DNA from: Strongylocentrotus purpuratus
Taxonomy: Eukaryota > Echinodermata > Echinoidea > Camarodonta > Strongylocentrotidae
Direction of reading: 5' to 3'
Assembly: GCF_000002235.5 (NCBI RefSeq)
Contig: NW_022145597.1
Location: 27,420,423-27,484,422, forward strand
DNA: 64,000 bases
The notes beneath the pieces were generated by a model. It made no database searches and had not been told where the DNA came from. It saw only the letters and a list, made by a program, of their open reading frames with translations. How positions within the stretch are numbered: the first letter of the stretch is position 1; each line of letters begins with the position of its first letter. The translations under genes were made by a program, and so were the position numbers. This document shows positions 12,429 through 48,150 of this stretch, in pieces.

Positions 12429-15215
12429 ATCTGGAATATTGACACAACCCAATCAACTGATATTCTCATAATTATATGAAATATATATGAATAATATTAA
12501 ATGTATCATCATCAACTTGTTATTTATAATGGCAAGCTCCTATATATAGAACATCAGTTGATATGGTCTCAAAGTATTTTCTTCTTAGATGTATATCCTT
12601 CTTCTTCATTTCCTCTCCTAATTCTTTCTTTGTGTCCAAAGATTTCTACCCAGTATAGTACCCACTCCTATTTCTTGTCATTAATTGAGATGATTCTTTT
12701 TCTAACATTTTCCTTGGTCTATAATATATACATATATATATTTCTTCCTCATCTCTCCCCATTCCTTTTCTTCATTTTATCTGATTTTAACTTTTTCAAT
12801 GGCTTCCTTTAAATTCCTTACCTCCTTGTTTCCCTGTCCTTCTAAATTTATTTGTATAATTAATCTTCTTCTTCACTCCTCCTTCTTCGTCACCATCATA
12901 ATACGTGGGTTCGTTTGTTTTTTTTAATATTTTTTAATTCACCCGTTTTACTTCCTCAAGGCTTACCCCACCTCTTCCTCCTCCCCTACGTCTTCTTCTT
13001 CTCCTCATTCCTCTCCTCCTCGGCCTTCTTTTCCTTTCCCTTCATAATCATTGGCTTCTTCACATTTTCATCAAGTGTTGCTCTTTCATTCATCTGTTTC
13101 ACAATGTTATTCCTCCTCCTCCTCCCCTATATTTCCCCTTCTCTTTCCTTCTCCTCGTTTCTTCTTCTTCATCTCGCTCTTGCCTTATACAGGCTACACT
13201 TTATACAGGCATAATGTACAAAATTGACACTACGATACATAGTAAAAAAAATATACATATATCTTGTACCTTGTATGTTTATCAATCTTAGCAAAGAGCA
13301 ACATATTACAATGACATTATGTTCCTCAGACCAAGGAGCTAATTATACCAGCAACAACAACAAACCAGCAAAAGAAAATGTCTTGTATGTTTATCAATCT
13401 TAGCGAAGAGCAACATATTACAATGACACTATGTTCCTCCATGGAGTTACTAGCCCAAGGAGTTTATACCAGCAACTATGTCTTGATCGGACACAGTCAC
13501 AGTCACGGTATATTAATAATATACAATATTGACACACAGTCACAACGATAATAAGTCCTGTTATAGTCTGGATAGACAATCTTACCTTAGGGCTTAGACG
13601 AACGAGAGAGGTGCCATCAAATACAAAATATCAAGATTTTCGCGAAACAACATCATGAACACTGATCTTCAAAAGCACTACACGGTAGTGTATCAGACTA
13701 TTATTCTATGTAAATACCACATATTGGCCTGTAAGGCATACAGATTACAGTACTACTTCATTGTGTGTGTATATCTCCGTGTGCAGTGAAAGAAAGGAGC
13801 GTCACTGTATAAGCTCTCTTCATCTGGAAATCGGATTATCCTTTTGAGATCGAGAAAGTCATAAAGGCGCTGTTTAGAAAGCGAAACCATTCATGCACAT
13901 CATCGTTGTTACTTAAAACAGGACACAATCCAGCAATGCAAAGAACGTATATCTCCAAATGAATTAACAAACGTACGCCACCATTATAAAACTTCCTGAA
14001 AATCTTGAGCCTTCGTCCCGGACTTTCGCGTTATTGAGAGCAGGCCTATAGCGTACGAGGTATCAATGCAGTGTTTTTACTCCTTGAGGGCTATACATAC
14101 TTCATAGGGCACTTCTGTAACTTGATTTGGCCCCTGCCCTTGGCCGGGATTGTGGGTGCATGGTTCGTAGTAGGTCCATGGTGTGTGTGTCTGTGGGGAG
14201 GGGGGGGGGGGGGTCGGTATATTCAGCTGTCGGTTTGGATAGGGGCTGGGGAGGGGCTAGATTTGAATGGATGCATGTTCTTCCAAGAAATCTCTGATTA
14301 TGCACCAAAATAATTAAATTCAACACAAGTATTCTTCTTTGGCGTTATCTAAGGGTTGCCAAATAACTCTTTAGCATTGTCTCATGTGAAACTATCTGTT
14401 TCTAAAATTGTAACAGGACATAATTGCAGGTGTAAATTCACCAGAAGTATATAGTCTCACAAAATATAAAACCCACTGATCTCTTTGTAAATAGATCAGA
14501 CTGCTTCTCGGATGGAACGTGAGATGACGCTATTCTATTAAAAAGTCGCGAGCTGCTCTGATTATTGGTTGCGTCTTGCCATATTACCATTATACATTTT
14601 TACCCCAAAATACTTCTCATTACAAAAAAAATGCTGGTATCCAGTGTCATTTTATCAAAATAATAAGCGGATAAACTGGGGGAAAGGAGGACCGATACCG
14701 TCCAAATTCATAAACTCTAAATCTCTGTTGGCAATAAAAGGGACTGTTCTTCCAACATGCATTTTATCAATGTTTTTCAGCGTTTTTTAAGTATTTGTCA
14801 TAAGTCAAGACTTAAAATACGAAATATTGCACATCGTATAAAACTAAAATTCTTTTCGTTTCTTTGATTAAAAGTGTTTGTCATCTTATTCATCGAGTCT
14901 AATGGACCGATCTAGAACATATATTGACGAATTGATTAAATATAGCTTACATGCATAAACCTATTACGAGTAGGCCTACATGTAACTTGACACAATTATA
15001 ATCTTTACAAAATAGAGCTCAATTTTGAAATTAGATTGTTTTGAAATGTCAAAAACTGTAGAGGGGAGCCGATTAACTTGGGGAGGAAACCAAAACTTTG
15101 AGGGCATTTTGAGAAATCCGAGCTTGGAAATTGGGGCAGCTGTGATTATGTTTAAGGGGAACACCGCTTTACCTTCTCATGTGTCACTAGAAGTCAGTCT
15201 TTTATTGCTAGGCCA
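11310..15215. other. Gene-free intergenic stretch rich in simple sequence
   Basis: No supportable exon on either strand. It contains a (CT)n run at 12390-12426, a pyrimidine-rich stretch at 12580-13190 that gives spurious hydrophobic reading frames, a tandem duplication at 13268-13475 and a G-run near 14200. It is the interval between the minus-strand sulfotransferase start and the foldback element. Confidence 0.5.
13268..13475. repeat. Two-copy tandem duplication, about 110 bp
   Basis: Copies share CTTGTATGTTTATCAATCTT, GAGCAACATATTACAATGAC and TATACCAGCAAC, beginning about 13271 and 13383, with a few substitutions and a small insertion in the second. Confidence 0.8.
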
Positions 15216-15216
15216 C

Positions 15217-15274
15217 CAATACCATCATCACCATCACCATTATCACCACCATCATCACGATCACCATCACCATC
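15217..15274. repeat. (ATC/CAC)n microsatellite, left of foldback element
   Basis: A trinucleotide tract of CATCAC/CATCAT units. An equivalent tract resumes at 20078 on the other side of the foldback element, suggesting one tract split by insertion. Confidence 0.8.
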
Positions 15275-15304
15275 GTCCTGGGGCGTCACTAGACCTTTTT
15301 CAGT

Positions 15305-15352
15305 GGGGGGGGGGGGGGGGGGGGGGGGGGAGGGGGGGGGTGGGGGGGGGGG
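15305..15352 (+). repeat. Long G tract in the left foldback terminus
   Basis: About 48 bases of almost pure G lie between TTTTTCAGTG and TGTAGAGG. The right terminus joins these two sequences directly, so the tract is an expansion or insertion at that junction. Strong G-quadruplex potential. Confidence 0.85.
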
Positions 15353-15469
15353 TGTAGAGGCCACCGATTAACTAGCCACCAATTACTGATAAATGTATTA
15401 ATGCCAATGTCCCAATGTCTACAAATTAAACCCTATAAACCCGTGGCCAGGAGCTAAATTATTTTTCAG

Positions 15470-16290
15470 TTTTCCCCCTCCCACGCGAAGCGCGGAAGCT
15501 TTGACATTTCATTGAAATGATTCGTTGAAGCTTTCTCTATTCTTAATCCTTGTCTGAATTCAGTCCCCCCCCCCCCTCCCTAGCTTTGAGGTTGCATTAC
15601 ATTATTGCTCTTAATCCATGTCTGAATTCGATTTTGCCCTTCCCACGCGAAGCGCGGAAGCTTTGACATTTCATTAAATTGATTCGTTGAAGCTTTCTCT
15701 ACTCTTAATCCTGTCTGAATTCAGTTCCCCCTCCCAAGCTTTGAGATTTCATTACATTATTGCTCTTCATCCATGTCTGAATTCGATTTCCCCTCCCGTG
15801 CGGAAGCTTTGACGTTTCATCAAATCATCATAAAGAAGACGATTCGTTATACTGTTTCGACTCTTAATCCTGTCTGAATTCAGTTTTTCCCCTCCCGTTC
15901 ACGTTTCATTAAATTATTATAGAGAAAGAAGACAATTCGTTGAAGCTTTCTCCACTCTTAATCCTTGTCTGAATTAAGTTTCCCCCCTCCCGCGCGAAGC
16001 ACGGAAGCTTTGACGTTTCATTACATTATTACTCTTAATCCTTGTCTGAATTCGATTTCACCCCTCCCGCGCGAATCGCGGAAGCTTGACAATTTATTAA
16101 CTCATAATAGAGAAAGAACTTCAAAGAAGACGACTCGTTGTACCGTTCTCGACTCTTAATCCTTGTCTAAATGAAGTTTCCCTCTCTCGCACGAAGCGCG
16201 GAAGCTTTGACGTTTCATTGAATTATTATAGAAAGAAGACGATTCGTTGTACCGACTCTTAATCACTGTCCGAATTTTCAAAAATGTTTC
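15470..16290 (-). repeat. Left satellite array (reverse orientation), about six units
   Basis: Degenerate units of roughly 80-170 bp contain CGCGAAGCGCGGAAGCTTTG, GTCTGAATTCAG and ACTCTTAATCC. These are the reverse complement of the 17.6-19.3 kb array. Spacing is irregular and several units are partly deleted. Confidence 0.85.
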
Positions 16291-16564
16291 TTTGTCCGAT
16301 AAAAAGTCATAATTCGTAGGGAGAAAGAAAATTTCCGGCCGACCGACATAATACAAGGCTCACCGACTTCAAACTTCTACATTGATAAAAATATTATAGT
16401 ACACGAGGATCGAGCAAGAATACCGACACAGCGGACCCGATACAACAACATTATCTATGCGTATCTTTTTTTTGCTCCGACTCCACCCAACATCCCCCCT
16501 CTCTCTCTCTCCCTCTCTCTTACTCCCACCCCTCTTCTCTCAGGCTCTTAGCCTCTTACACCCC

Positions 16565-16597
<33 letters not shown>

Positions 16598-16844
16598 CAT
16601 CCCCCGTTTCTTTCCTCTCTTTCCTCCATTTTCTTTTTTCTCTTTCTTTCTTCTCTTCTCTTTCCTTTCAGCTTTTCCTTCTCTATATCCCCCTCTCCCT
16701 TTTCTCATTTTCCCCGACAGCAGCGCAATATTACCGACAAATTCAGGGGCGTCGCCAAAGGGGGGGGGGGGGATGTGGGGGGTGCAACCCCCCCCCACCT
16801 GTCAGGATATTGTCGGTAAAATTGCGCTGCCGTCGGGAAAAAGA

Positions 16845-17165
16845 GAAAAGGGGGAGGGAAAAAAAAGAGAGGGAAAAAAAGAGAGGGGAAGGGAAAGAAA
16901 AGAAAAAAAGAAAAGGAAAAGAAAAGAAAGAAAGGAAAAGAAAAGGAAAAGAAAAGAAAGAAAGGAAAAGAAAGGAAAGAAAGGAAAAGAAAGGAAAGAA
17001 AAGAGAAGAAAGAAAGAGAAAAAAGAAAAAGAGGGGGGAAGAGGAAAGAAAGGAAAAGAAAGAAAAGAAAGAAAAGGAAAAAAAGAAGAAAAAAGAGTGA
17101 AAGGGAAACAAAAGAAACGGGGGATGAAAGAGAGGAGAAAGAGGGGAGGTAAGAGTCTGGGAGAG
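16845..17165 (+). repeat. Homopurine tract (GAAAG-rich), paired with homopyrimidine tract at 16490-16705
   Basis: About 320 bases are nearly all A/G. The mirror sequence on the left of the element centre is nearly all C/T. Open frames here encode only lysine/glutamate runs and are not considered genes. Confidence 0.85.
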
Positions 17166-17639
17166 GAGGAGTGGGAGTAAAAAGAGAAAAGGGGGTTGTT
17201 GGGTGGAGTCGTCTCGTCGAGGGAGCAAGAAAGACACGGGTAAATATGTTGCTGTGTCGGGTCAGCTGTGTCGGTATTCTTGCTCGATCCTCATCAATGC
17301 ATAAGTTTGAAGTCGGTGAGATGTATATTGTCGGTCGGCCGACAAGTTTTTTTTCCCTACGAACTGCGACTTCTTATCCGCTGTGACGACTTCCAGAGTA
17401 ACCAACTACAATACTTGTATTTTCTCGAAGTTTCACTTTCCTATAATATCAGCTAAAGAAATCAGAGGTTTAAAATTTTCGGGGAAACTAAATTCAAACA
17501 AGGTTTAAGAGTCAACAACGGTACGACGAATCATTTTCCTTTCTTTATATTGTGATGAAACCCCAAAAATTCCCGGAAGGGGAAACTTCATTTAGACGAA
17601 TCGAGAACGGTACAACAAATCGTGTTCTTTCTTTAATAA

Positions 17640-19290
17640 TTTAAGGAAACGTCAAAGCTTCCGCGCTTCGCGCGAAAGTGGGAAACTGAATTTAGACAAA
17701 TAGGGCTTACTAAAATTCGAAAACGTTACAACGAATCGTGTTCTTTCTCTAATAATTTGAGGAAACGTCAAAGCTTTCGCGCTTCGCGCGAGGAGGGGAA
17801 ACTGAATTCAGATGAATAGGGCTTAATAATAATAAGATTCGAAAACGGTATGAGGAATCGTCTTCCTTTCTCTATATTGTGATGAAACGCCAAAAATTTC
17901 CCGCTTCGCGCAGAAGGGGAAAACTTCATTTAGACGAGTTGAGAACAGTACGACGAATCGTCTTCTTTCTCTAATAATTTAAGGAAACGTCAAAGCTTCC
18001 GCGCTTCGCGCGAGGGAGGAAACTGAATTCAGACAAAATTAATAGGGCTCATTTAGAGTCGAAAACGGTACAACGAATCGTGTTCTTTCTCTAATAATTT
18101 GAGGAAACATCAAAGCTTTCGCGCTTCGCGCGAGAGGGGTAAACTGAATTCAGATGAATAGGGCTTAATAAGATTAGAGAACGGAACGACGAATCGTCTT
18201 CTTTCTCTAATAATTTAAGGAAACGTCATAGCTTCCGCGCTTCGCGCGAGAGGGGGGAAACTGAATTCAGACACAATTAATAGGGCTTATTTAGAGTCGA
18301 AAACGGTACAACGAATCGTGTTCTTTCTCTAATAATTTAAGGAAACGTCAAAGCTTCCGCGCTTCGCGCGAGAGGGGGAAACTGAATTCAGACAAAATTA
18401 ATAGGGTTGATTAAAAGTCGAAAACGGTACAACGAATCGTGTTCTTTCTCTAATGATATGAGGAAACGTAAAAGCTTTCGCGCTTCGCGCGAGAGGGGGA
18501 AACTGAATTCAGATGAATAGGGCTTATTAAGATTCGAAAACGATACGACGAATCGTCTTCTTTCTCTAATAATTTAATAAAACCAAAACTTCCGCGCTTC
18601 GCGCGGGGGGGGGGGGGGGGAAGCTTCATTCAGATTAGCATTAAGAGTCGAGAACAGTGCACCGAATCGTCTGCTTTTTCTCATAATGTAAGGAAAAGTC
18701 AAAGCTTCCGTGCTTCGCGCGAGAGGGGGAAACTGAATTCAGACAAAATTAATAGGGCTTATTTAAAGTCGAAAACGGTACAACGAATCGTGTTCTTTCT
18801 CTAATGATATGAGGAAACGTCAAAGTTTTCGCGCTTCGCGCGAGAGGGGGAAACTGAATTCAGATGAATAGGGCTTATTAAGAGTCGAAAACGGTACGAC
18901 GAATCGTCTTCTTTCTCTAATAATTTAATGAAACGTCAAAACTTCCGCGCTTCGCGGGGGAGGGGGAAGCTTCATTCAGATTGGGATTAAGATTCGAGAA
19001 CAGTACACCGAATCGTCTGCTTTTTCTCATAATTTAATGAAACGTCAAAGCTTCCGCGCTTTGCGCGGGGGAATACTGCATTCAGAAAAGGATAAACAGT
19101 CGAGAATGGTACAGCAAATCGTCTTCTTTTTTTTAATAATAATTTAATGAAACGTCAAAGCTTTCGCGCTTCGCGCGGGAGGGGGGGGGGGGAACTTCAT
19201 TCAGCCTAGGATTACCAGTCGAAAACGGTACAATTAATCGTCTTCTTTTCCTAATAATTTAAGGAAACGTCTAAGCTTCCGCGCTTCGCG
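17640..19290 (+). repeat. Right satellite array, about fifteen units of 110-120 bp
   Basis: Each unit carries AACGAATCGT, TTCTTTCTCTAATAATTT, GGAAACGTCAAAGCTTCC, the short hairpin CGCGCTTCGCGCG and CTGAATTCAGAC. An alternating pattern is visible: units with a GGGCTTATTAA spacer and GATGAATAGG alternate with units having ACAAAATTAATAGG. This implies a roughly 235 bp higher-order repeat in part of the array (17.7-18.9 kb). Confidence 0.88.
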
Positions 19291-20077
19291 CGGAGGCTCA
19301 TCACCCACACCCCCGGCCCCCCCACTCAGAGGTCGGAATGACCGCATGCGTGTTGCCAAAATGTCCGGTAAAGGGGTACTTTTCGTGCGACAAAGTCCGG
19401 CCCGAGATTTGTAAAAAAAAAGGGGTGTATTTGACTTTTCACCCGGAGATTTCTTTAAAAAGGGGGTGTTTTTCTTTTTTTCTCTCATCTCTTTGGAATC
19501 CTGAGAAATTATTCCGAATTTAGGGGGGTACATTGAGCATTTTTCCTGATTTAGGGGGGTCTCCAAGGCAGGAAAAGCCCGCAAAAAGCCCGCGAAAGGG
19601 GGGTTCGGAAATGTTGGCAATCCTCAGATAGGGGGTGCTTTCAAAAAGAGGGTACGAGCATATGCGTACCCTAAATAACACTGAGTGGGGGGGCCGGGCC
19701 CACACCCCCTTATGAGCGCGCTTTTAAGTGATTCTCTTGCTCACTACCGCCCCTCCCTAAAATAAGATCCTAGCTCCGCGCCTGCATTAAAATATATAGC
19801 TATGATGCTGACTAAATTTAAGAAATAATTCGTATATTAATATCGTCGAGGAAAATGCGCATATGCAAGTACTATAGATAGTCCATAGGAAAAACAATTT
19901 AACCTTCGGCCCCAGGTTTATAGGGTTGACTTTGTAGATATTGGAAATTTAATTTTGTCGGTAATTGGTGGCTACTTTTGTCGGTAATCGTTGGCCTCTA
20001 CACACTGAAAAAGGTCTAGCGACGCCCCTGCCGACAATGGGGGTAGGTGTTGCACCCCACACCCCTTAGCGACGCCC

Positions 20078-20168
20078 TTGCCATCATCACCATTATACCG
20101 TCATGATGCTTCATCAATCACCATCATCACCGGTCAATGCGGTCATCACCACCATCATCATCACCATG
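20078..20168. repeat. (ATC/CAC)n microsatellite, right of foldback element
   Basis: CATCATCACC units directly follow a second copy of TTAGCGACGCCC. They match the tract at 15217-15274. Confidence 0.75.
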
Positions 20169-20325
20169 CACCACCAACACCCTCACGCTTTTTTCTTTTT
20201 TCTTTTTTCTCTTTCTTTTTCTTTCTTTATTTCTTTTTCTCTTGCTTGCTTCCTTCTTTTGTCCAACTCCTTTTCTCTTTCCTTCTGTGATATGTGTTTC
20301 CTGTCAAAATGTATGTAAAATATAT

Positions 20326-20352
20326 AATAAATCAATCAATCAATCAATCAAA
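20326..20352 (+). mobile_element. Retroposon 3' tail (AATC)n
   Basis: GTATGTAAAATATATAATAA runs into five AATC units, the kind of 3' tail left by LINE/SINE elements. The body upstream is pyrimidine-rich and not assignable. Confidence 0.4.
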
Positions 20353-20613
20353 ACGTTTAGATTTTTATTCTCTTTCCCTCTCTCTACATTATTTTATAAG
20401 AATTTCCTTTGTTTGATTATTTTCTTTTTTTAAAGTAGTTTTGTTATTATTATTATTATTATCGTTATTTGTGTGATTGTGTGTAGAAAACCGGAGAAAA
20501 CAGATAACGGTTGTAAATAGTGACGGGGAGAACTCGGGGATTGAAAAAATAGAATGATGATAAATCAGCTGGGATGACCATTCTTCTGCAAGAAATGACG
20601 CATCCAAATGAAG

Positions 20614-20624
20614 TGCGCATGCGC
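20614..20624. promoter_or_regulatory. NRF1-type site upstream of RAB6
   Basis: The palindrome TGCGCATGCGC is an exact match to the NRF1 core. It lies 141-151 bases before the Rab6 ATG and in front of the only GC-richer stretch there, consistent with a TATA-less housekeeping promoter. No TATA box was seen. Transcription start not located. Confidence 0.55.
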
Positions 20625-20728
20625 GCTACACATCAGAATCTCTAACGTGGCGATATACACGGTTGAAGTACAGCGAAGAGAAAGGGTCATCAAGTATTAC
20701 ATTTTTGCTTGATTTCATAAAATTCTGA

Positions 20729-44322
<23,594 letters not shown>

Positions 44323-44871
44323 AAGCTAATCAGCTCCCAGAAATAATATTTACCAAAAAACCCCACTATTCTTGCATGTCGATAACACCCCACGTTCACG
44401 CCACTATAAAAATGAATGGTAAAATTTTAAAGGTTGGTCTATACAAATGATGCTTGTGCTATATTTGGTAATAAGTGCTGCCCCTCCGTGGCAAATGGAC
44501 CAAGTAGATATTTATTTCATTTTTCAACATTGCTTAACAAGTCAGATGATTAAATTCTTTTGAAAGGTTGAAACGTGCATTTTTTCCCATCTACCCATGC
44601 AGCCTTGTTTTTGTTCCTTGTCCATTCAATTATACCACATTCACAAAAATGTTTTGATTATTCTGTAGAGAAGGGCGCAAATTTCTGTCATTTTCATAAT
44701 GTTATTTATTTTGCCTTCGGCTTCAATATTTTAATTTCCAGTTAGTGAAAGTTGTCATTTGAAATTCAAAGAAAAAAAAAAAGTTGATACAAAATATTGA
44801 ATACTTTGGAACATCTTGGCATATCTATAGTTGTATTGAAAACTAAAAAATGGTTATAAGCTGTTGTGAAA

Positions 44872-44926
44872 AATAAATCTGTTATCACTAGCGTGGAAGT
44901 TCCCTCATATACAAGAGTTTAATAAA
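44872..44926 (+). terminator. Polyadenylation signals for RAB6 form 2
   Basis: AATAAA at 44872-44877 and 44921-44926, about 550-600 bases after the form 2 stop codon. Confidence 0.45.
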
Positions 44927-45954
44927 GCACAGTAATTCTTCTGGAATCTTGTAATACAAGCACATTATTACAATATGTTTCTTAATCACATTACAAAATA
45001 TGCTTTCTTTGAAGACCATTCGATATTGCCAATGATAAGTGTTGTTGATCTAAGGTCATCTCTTACTATCTGACATGTTTGTTTTTTTAATACCAGGAAC
45101 TTCCCTTTCATAAGAAATATCACATTAGGCTCTAGGCTACATTGTTAGTATTTTTGGTACTAAATAATCAGAAGTTGAATCTTCATATATGAAGAAATCA
45201 AATACACATGTACTTTGACTTTTGAATATAAAACGTATATCCAAATAAATGCCCAATTCCTGTAATTTTGCAAAAATGTGATTGCTTTCACTAATATTTT
45301 AATTCTTCAAAAGTTATGGTTAAAAGGAACTATTTTAGTGTTGGTTTAAATGAAAATCAGTAAGTCTTAACCAAAGCCAAAGACCATATAAGATGGTCCA
45401 GACCTATACCTTGATGAATAAACTGGGACCTAAACTTGCAGGTCGGGTTTACATTATGTTCCAATGCTCAAGTTAAGAATAGACCTTGAACGAGTCGAAG
45501 ATTAGGATTGCATCCAAGATGTCCATGTCTCTGCTTTTTGCAATAAAAAATCACAGACATAAATGAAGGTGCATAAGCTATGGTGTGAAGCAGTTCCTTT
45601 GAAATAATTTGTATTGTTCTCATTTTCTCTCCATTTTTTTATGAATATATGTCAGATGTAAAAATGTATGCAAAAAGCTCTCTTTTGATCTCATATGCAT
45701 TGTACATATTTCATTTTGGATATATGTTTTCAATAACAAAAACAGATGTTAGCTCTGTAATTATTTGTATTTAATATGTTACTGTACAGGAAAAATATGT
45801 GTTTATTTGTAATCTAGAGAGCATTAATTAGTTAGTATATGTGAACGCATCAAGCTGTGTAAAGTGGTAGCGATGGAGACGAATGAGGAGGTAAATTATT
45901 GATGGAACACGATCAGAAAAACGCTTTTTGACACACAACAATGTTAGAATGCTG

Positions 45955-46092
45955 TTCTACGACATGCTCCAACCGCAATTGCTTCGTGGTTATCGGCAGC
46001 CTAGCCGGGTAATGTTGGAGCGCCTTGAGGACCTTGCAAGGTCGATACGTGCGCTATATAAGATTCCAATATTATTATTATTATTATAATTT
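45955..46092 (+). mobile_element. Truncated SINE with (ATT)n tail
   Basis: It ends in GTGCGCTATATAAGATTCCA then (ATT)n. GTGCGCTATATAAGA is identical to the 3' end of the minus-strand SINE at 31375-31624. The upstream body differs, so the two may share only the LINE-derived tail. Confidence 0.55.
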
Positions 46093-48150
46093 ATAACCTT
46101 CACTGACCAATTTTCGTAACTTTAACCATGCACAAATCCTATGCCTAAACCTAACCTAAAAATCTAACTGCAACCTATACGATTGATGGATTAAAGCCCA
46201 AAGCAATTGCTCCGGGAAGAGTCAAATGTTGGGTCACAGCCGGATGCCCCTTGTCCCTGGTAACTTTTGACCCATCCTCTAGCTGTCCATGTATCATTTT
46301 GTCAAATCAGTGAAAATCAATTTGTGTCAAATTTATCTGTATAATATGCACTTTGAAAAAATACTCTTAGATGCATTAAAATTAATTGATTGATTTTTAC
46401 TTCAAGTCAGTAGTTTGAAATTGTATTGGTATATAACAGTGTGTATTAATTGCATAGGAACGATTTTACATGAACTTTCAATCAAGAATATAATGCTAAG
46501 AGTAGATCCCCCAAGATATTGTTTGTGAACCTTAATAGTTGAGTATAAATCAAATTGACATAGGTCTGATATACACTGAAATATATCAATGAGTAAAAAT
46601 TTGCAGCAATACAACTTGCTATCTTTACATAATTACTATCTTCACTATGAATTTTGTCATTGAAAAAGCACCATCTTTTTTCTTGCAAGCAGATAATTAA
46701 TTTGTTGCAAAAATGATTTTAAAAAACAAGTCAGTACAGGGCTGTATAGATATTATCAGCTTGATGGTGGGCATTTGAAGAATAAATGTAATTTCTAAAA
46801 TAGGATAATCCTTCTCATATAGTCGGAGAAAGTAATAGCATTTAGTGGTGTGTAGAAGTAGTGCTGTAGATCCTGTATATGTGTATTGTAGCGTCTATCG
46901 TATCCATAGCTCAAAGCTGATCACAACATTGTACCTTTTTTTTTTAGAAAAAAAGGAAAAGGGAAGGGAAAAAGATGAATGAATTTGGAGGTATTTGGAT
47001 TCAGTGTTTGATTACTGTGTGTGCCTTCTCCTCATTGTCTGCTGGTAGACAGAAGGGCGTTAGGTTGGTGTGAAGATAGGTGAACTTACGCCCTTCTGGC
47101 TCTCAGTAGAGAGCTTATTGTCAGCGAAATCGGTGTGATTATTGTTTGTGAAATTCCTCTTCATGTCATATACCATTATAGCAAGCTTGGATGGTAAAGT
47201 TTTGCTGGAGGAAATTTGCCTGAAATGTAATTGCCAAATACATGCTGCTTTTAGTTTTCTGTTTGAGAGAACTGAAGATTAGAATAAAATGAATTGGAGA
47301 ATTAGGTATAATAGCATCTTGAAATATGACTCTAATTATAAATGGATTACTGGGTCTATTAGTACATGTACTTTACAATTATTCACAGCAAATATAGTTT
47401 TACAACCGAAAAATTTGCACTTTTATCTCACTCCAACTTTCTTCAATCGATTCTAAAATGTTCTCTAACAATACCTTGCTGAAAAGTACTTTTTTTTCTT
47501 TAAATAAAATAAGAGTATACAAATAGTAAAAATCTTTATCAGTGTAAATTCCCTTTAATTTTCAGTCTTGGCAGAAGCTTTAACAACATTTATTGAAATA
47601 AGGAGACATGAAGTTGTAAACCTTATCCATGACTTCATCCAAGCTCAAACTTATTAGAACTGTCACTTTTAGGATTCATTTTGCTTTCATATTGAAACTT
47701 GTGGAACATTTTCTTCATCACAACAAATCATATAACTATATATAAATGTATCACTAAGTACGGGACATGCCGGATAATTATACGAAAGCGAAAGTGGAGA
47801 ATGCAGTGAAAGTATACCTACCTTGTTGTGTGTTTGTCGCTAAAGCGTTTCATGACTGTAATATTTGGCGGAAATAAATTATGTGAAATAAACTATTGTG
47901 TGTCAAAAGAATTACTCGGAATGTCTATCTGTGTCTTCATTTTGTGAGGATTTGAAGTCTGTAAGAATTAAATTTGATTGAAAGTGGTCTAGATGGGAGT
48001 ATAAAGAAACCATTTTTGGTTGTATTATTTGACAAGAGCAAGAAAGTTGTTAATTCTCATCAATATTCTGCTCGTCGTAATAACACAAGGCTAACACCCT
48101 TCTGCTTATCATAGATTTGACTTGGCCTAAAGGTTGTTTCAATTGTAAGA

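Larger units (their letters stand above)
15276..20080. mobile_element. Large foldback (TU-like) element with inverted satellite arms
   Basis: About 4.8 kb with overall dyad symmetry centred near 16770. The ends are inverted copies of GGGGCGTCACTAGACCTTTT (left 15279) and AAAAGGTCTAGCGACGCCCC (right about 20009-20028). The inverted similarity runs inward about 150-190 bp (GTAGAGGCCA, TAGCCACCAATTAC, CCCTATAAACC). Inside that lie satellite arrays in opposite orientations (15470-16290 reversed, 17640-19290 forward). Next come inverted copies of a module with GCTGTGTCGGTATTCTTGCTC, then a pyrimidine tract and a matching purine tract, meeting at GTCGGTAA repeats. The right arm is longer because it has more satellite units. 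(ATC)n sequence lies on both sides. The architecture fits the modular TU elements known from sea urchins and Drosophila FB. No transposase was found, so it is probably non-autonomous. Confidence 0.75.

Noticed and set aside
12500..13214. Hydrophobic open frames
   Set aside because: Pyrimidine-rich TTC/CTC sequence gives Phe/Leu/Ser runs; no gene features.
16743..17237. Long Phe/Ser/Leu and Lys/Glu open frames
   Set aside because: Arise from the mirrored homopyrimidine/homopurine tracts of the foldback element.
17640..19290. Regularly spaced repeats resembling a CRISPR array
   Set aside because: The whole 110-120 bp unit is repeated, spacers are not unique, and the genome is eukaryotic; it is a satellite array.
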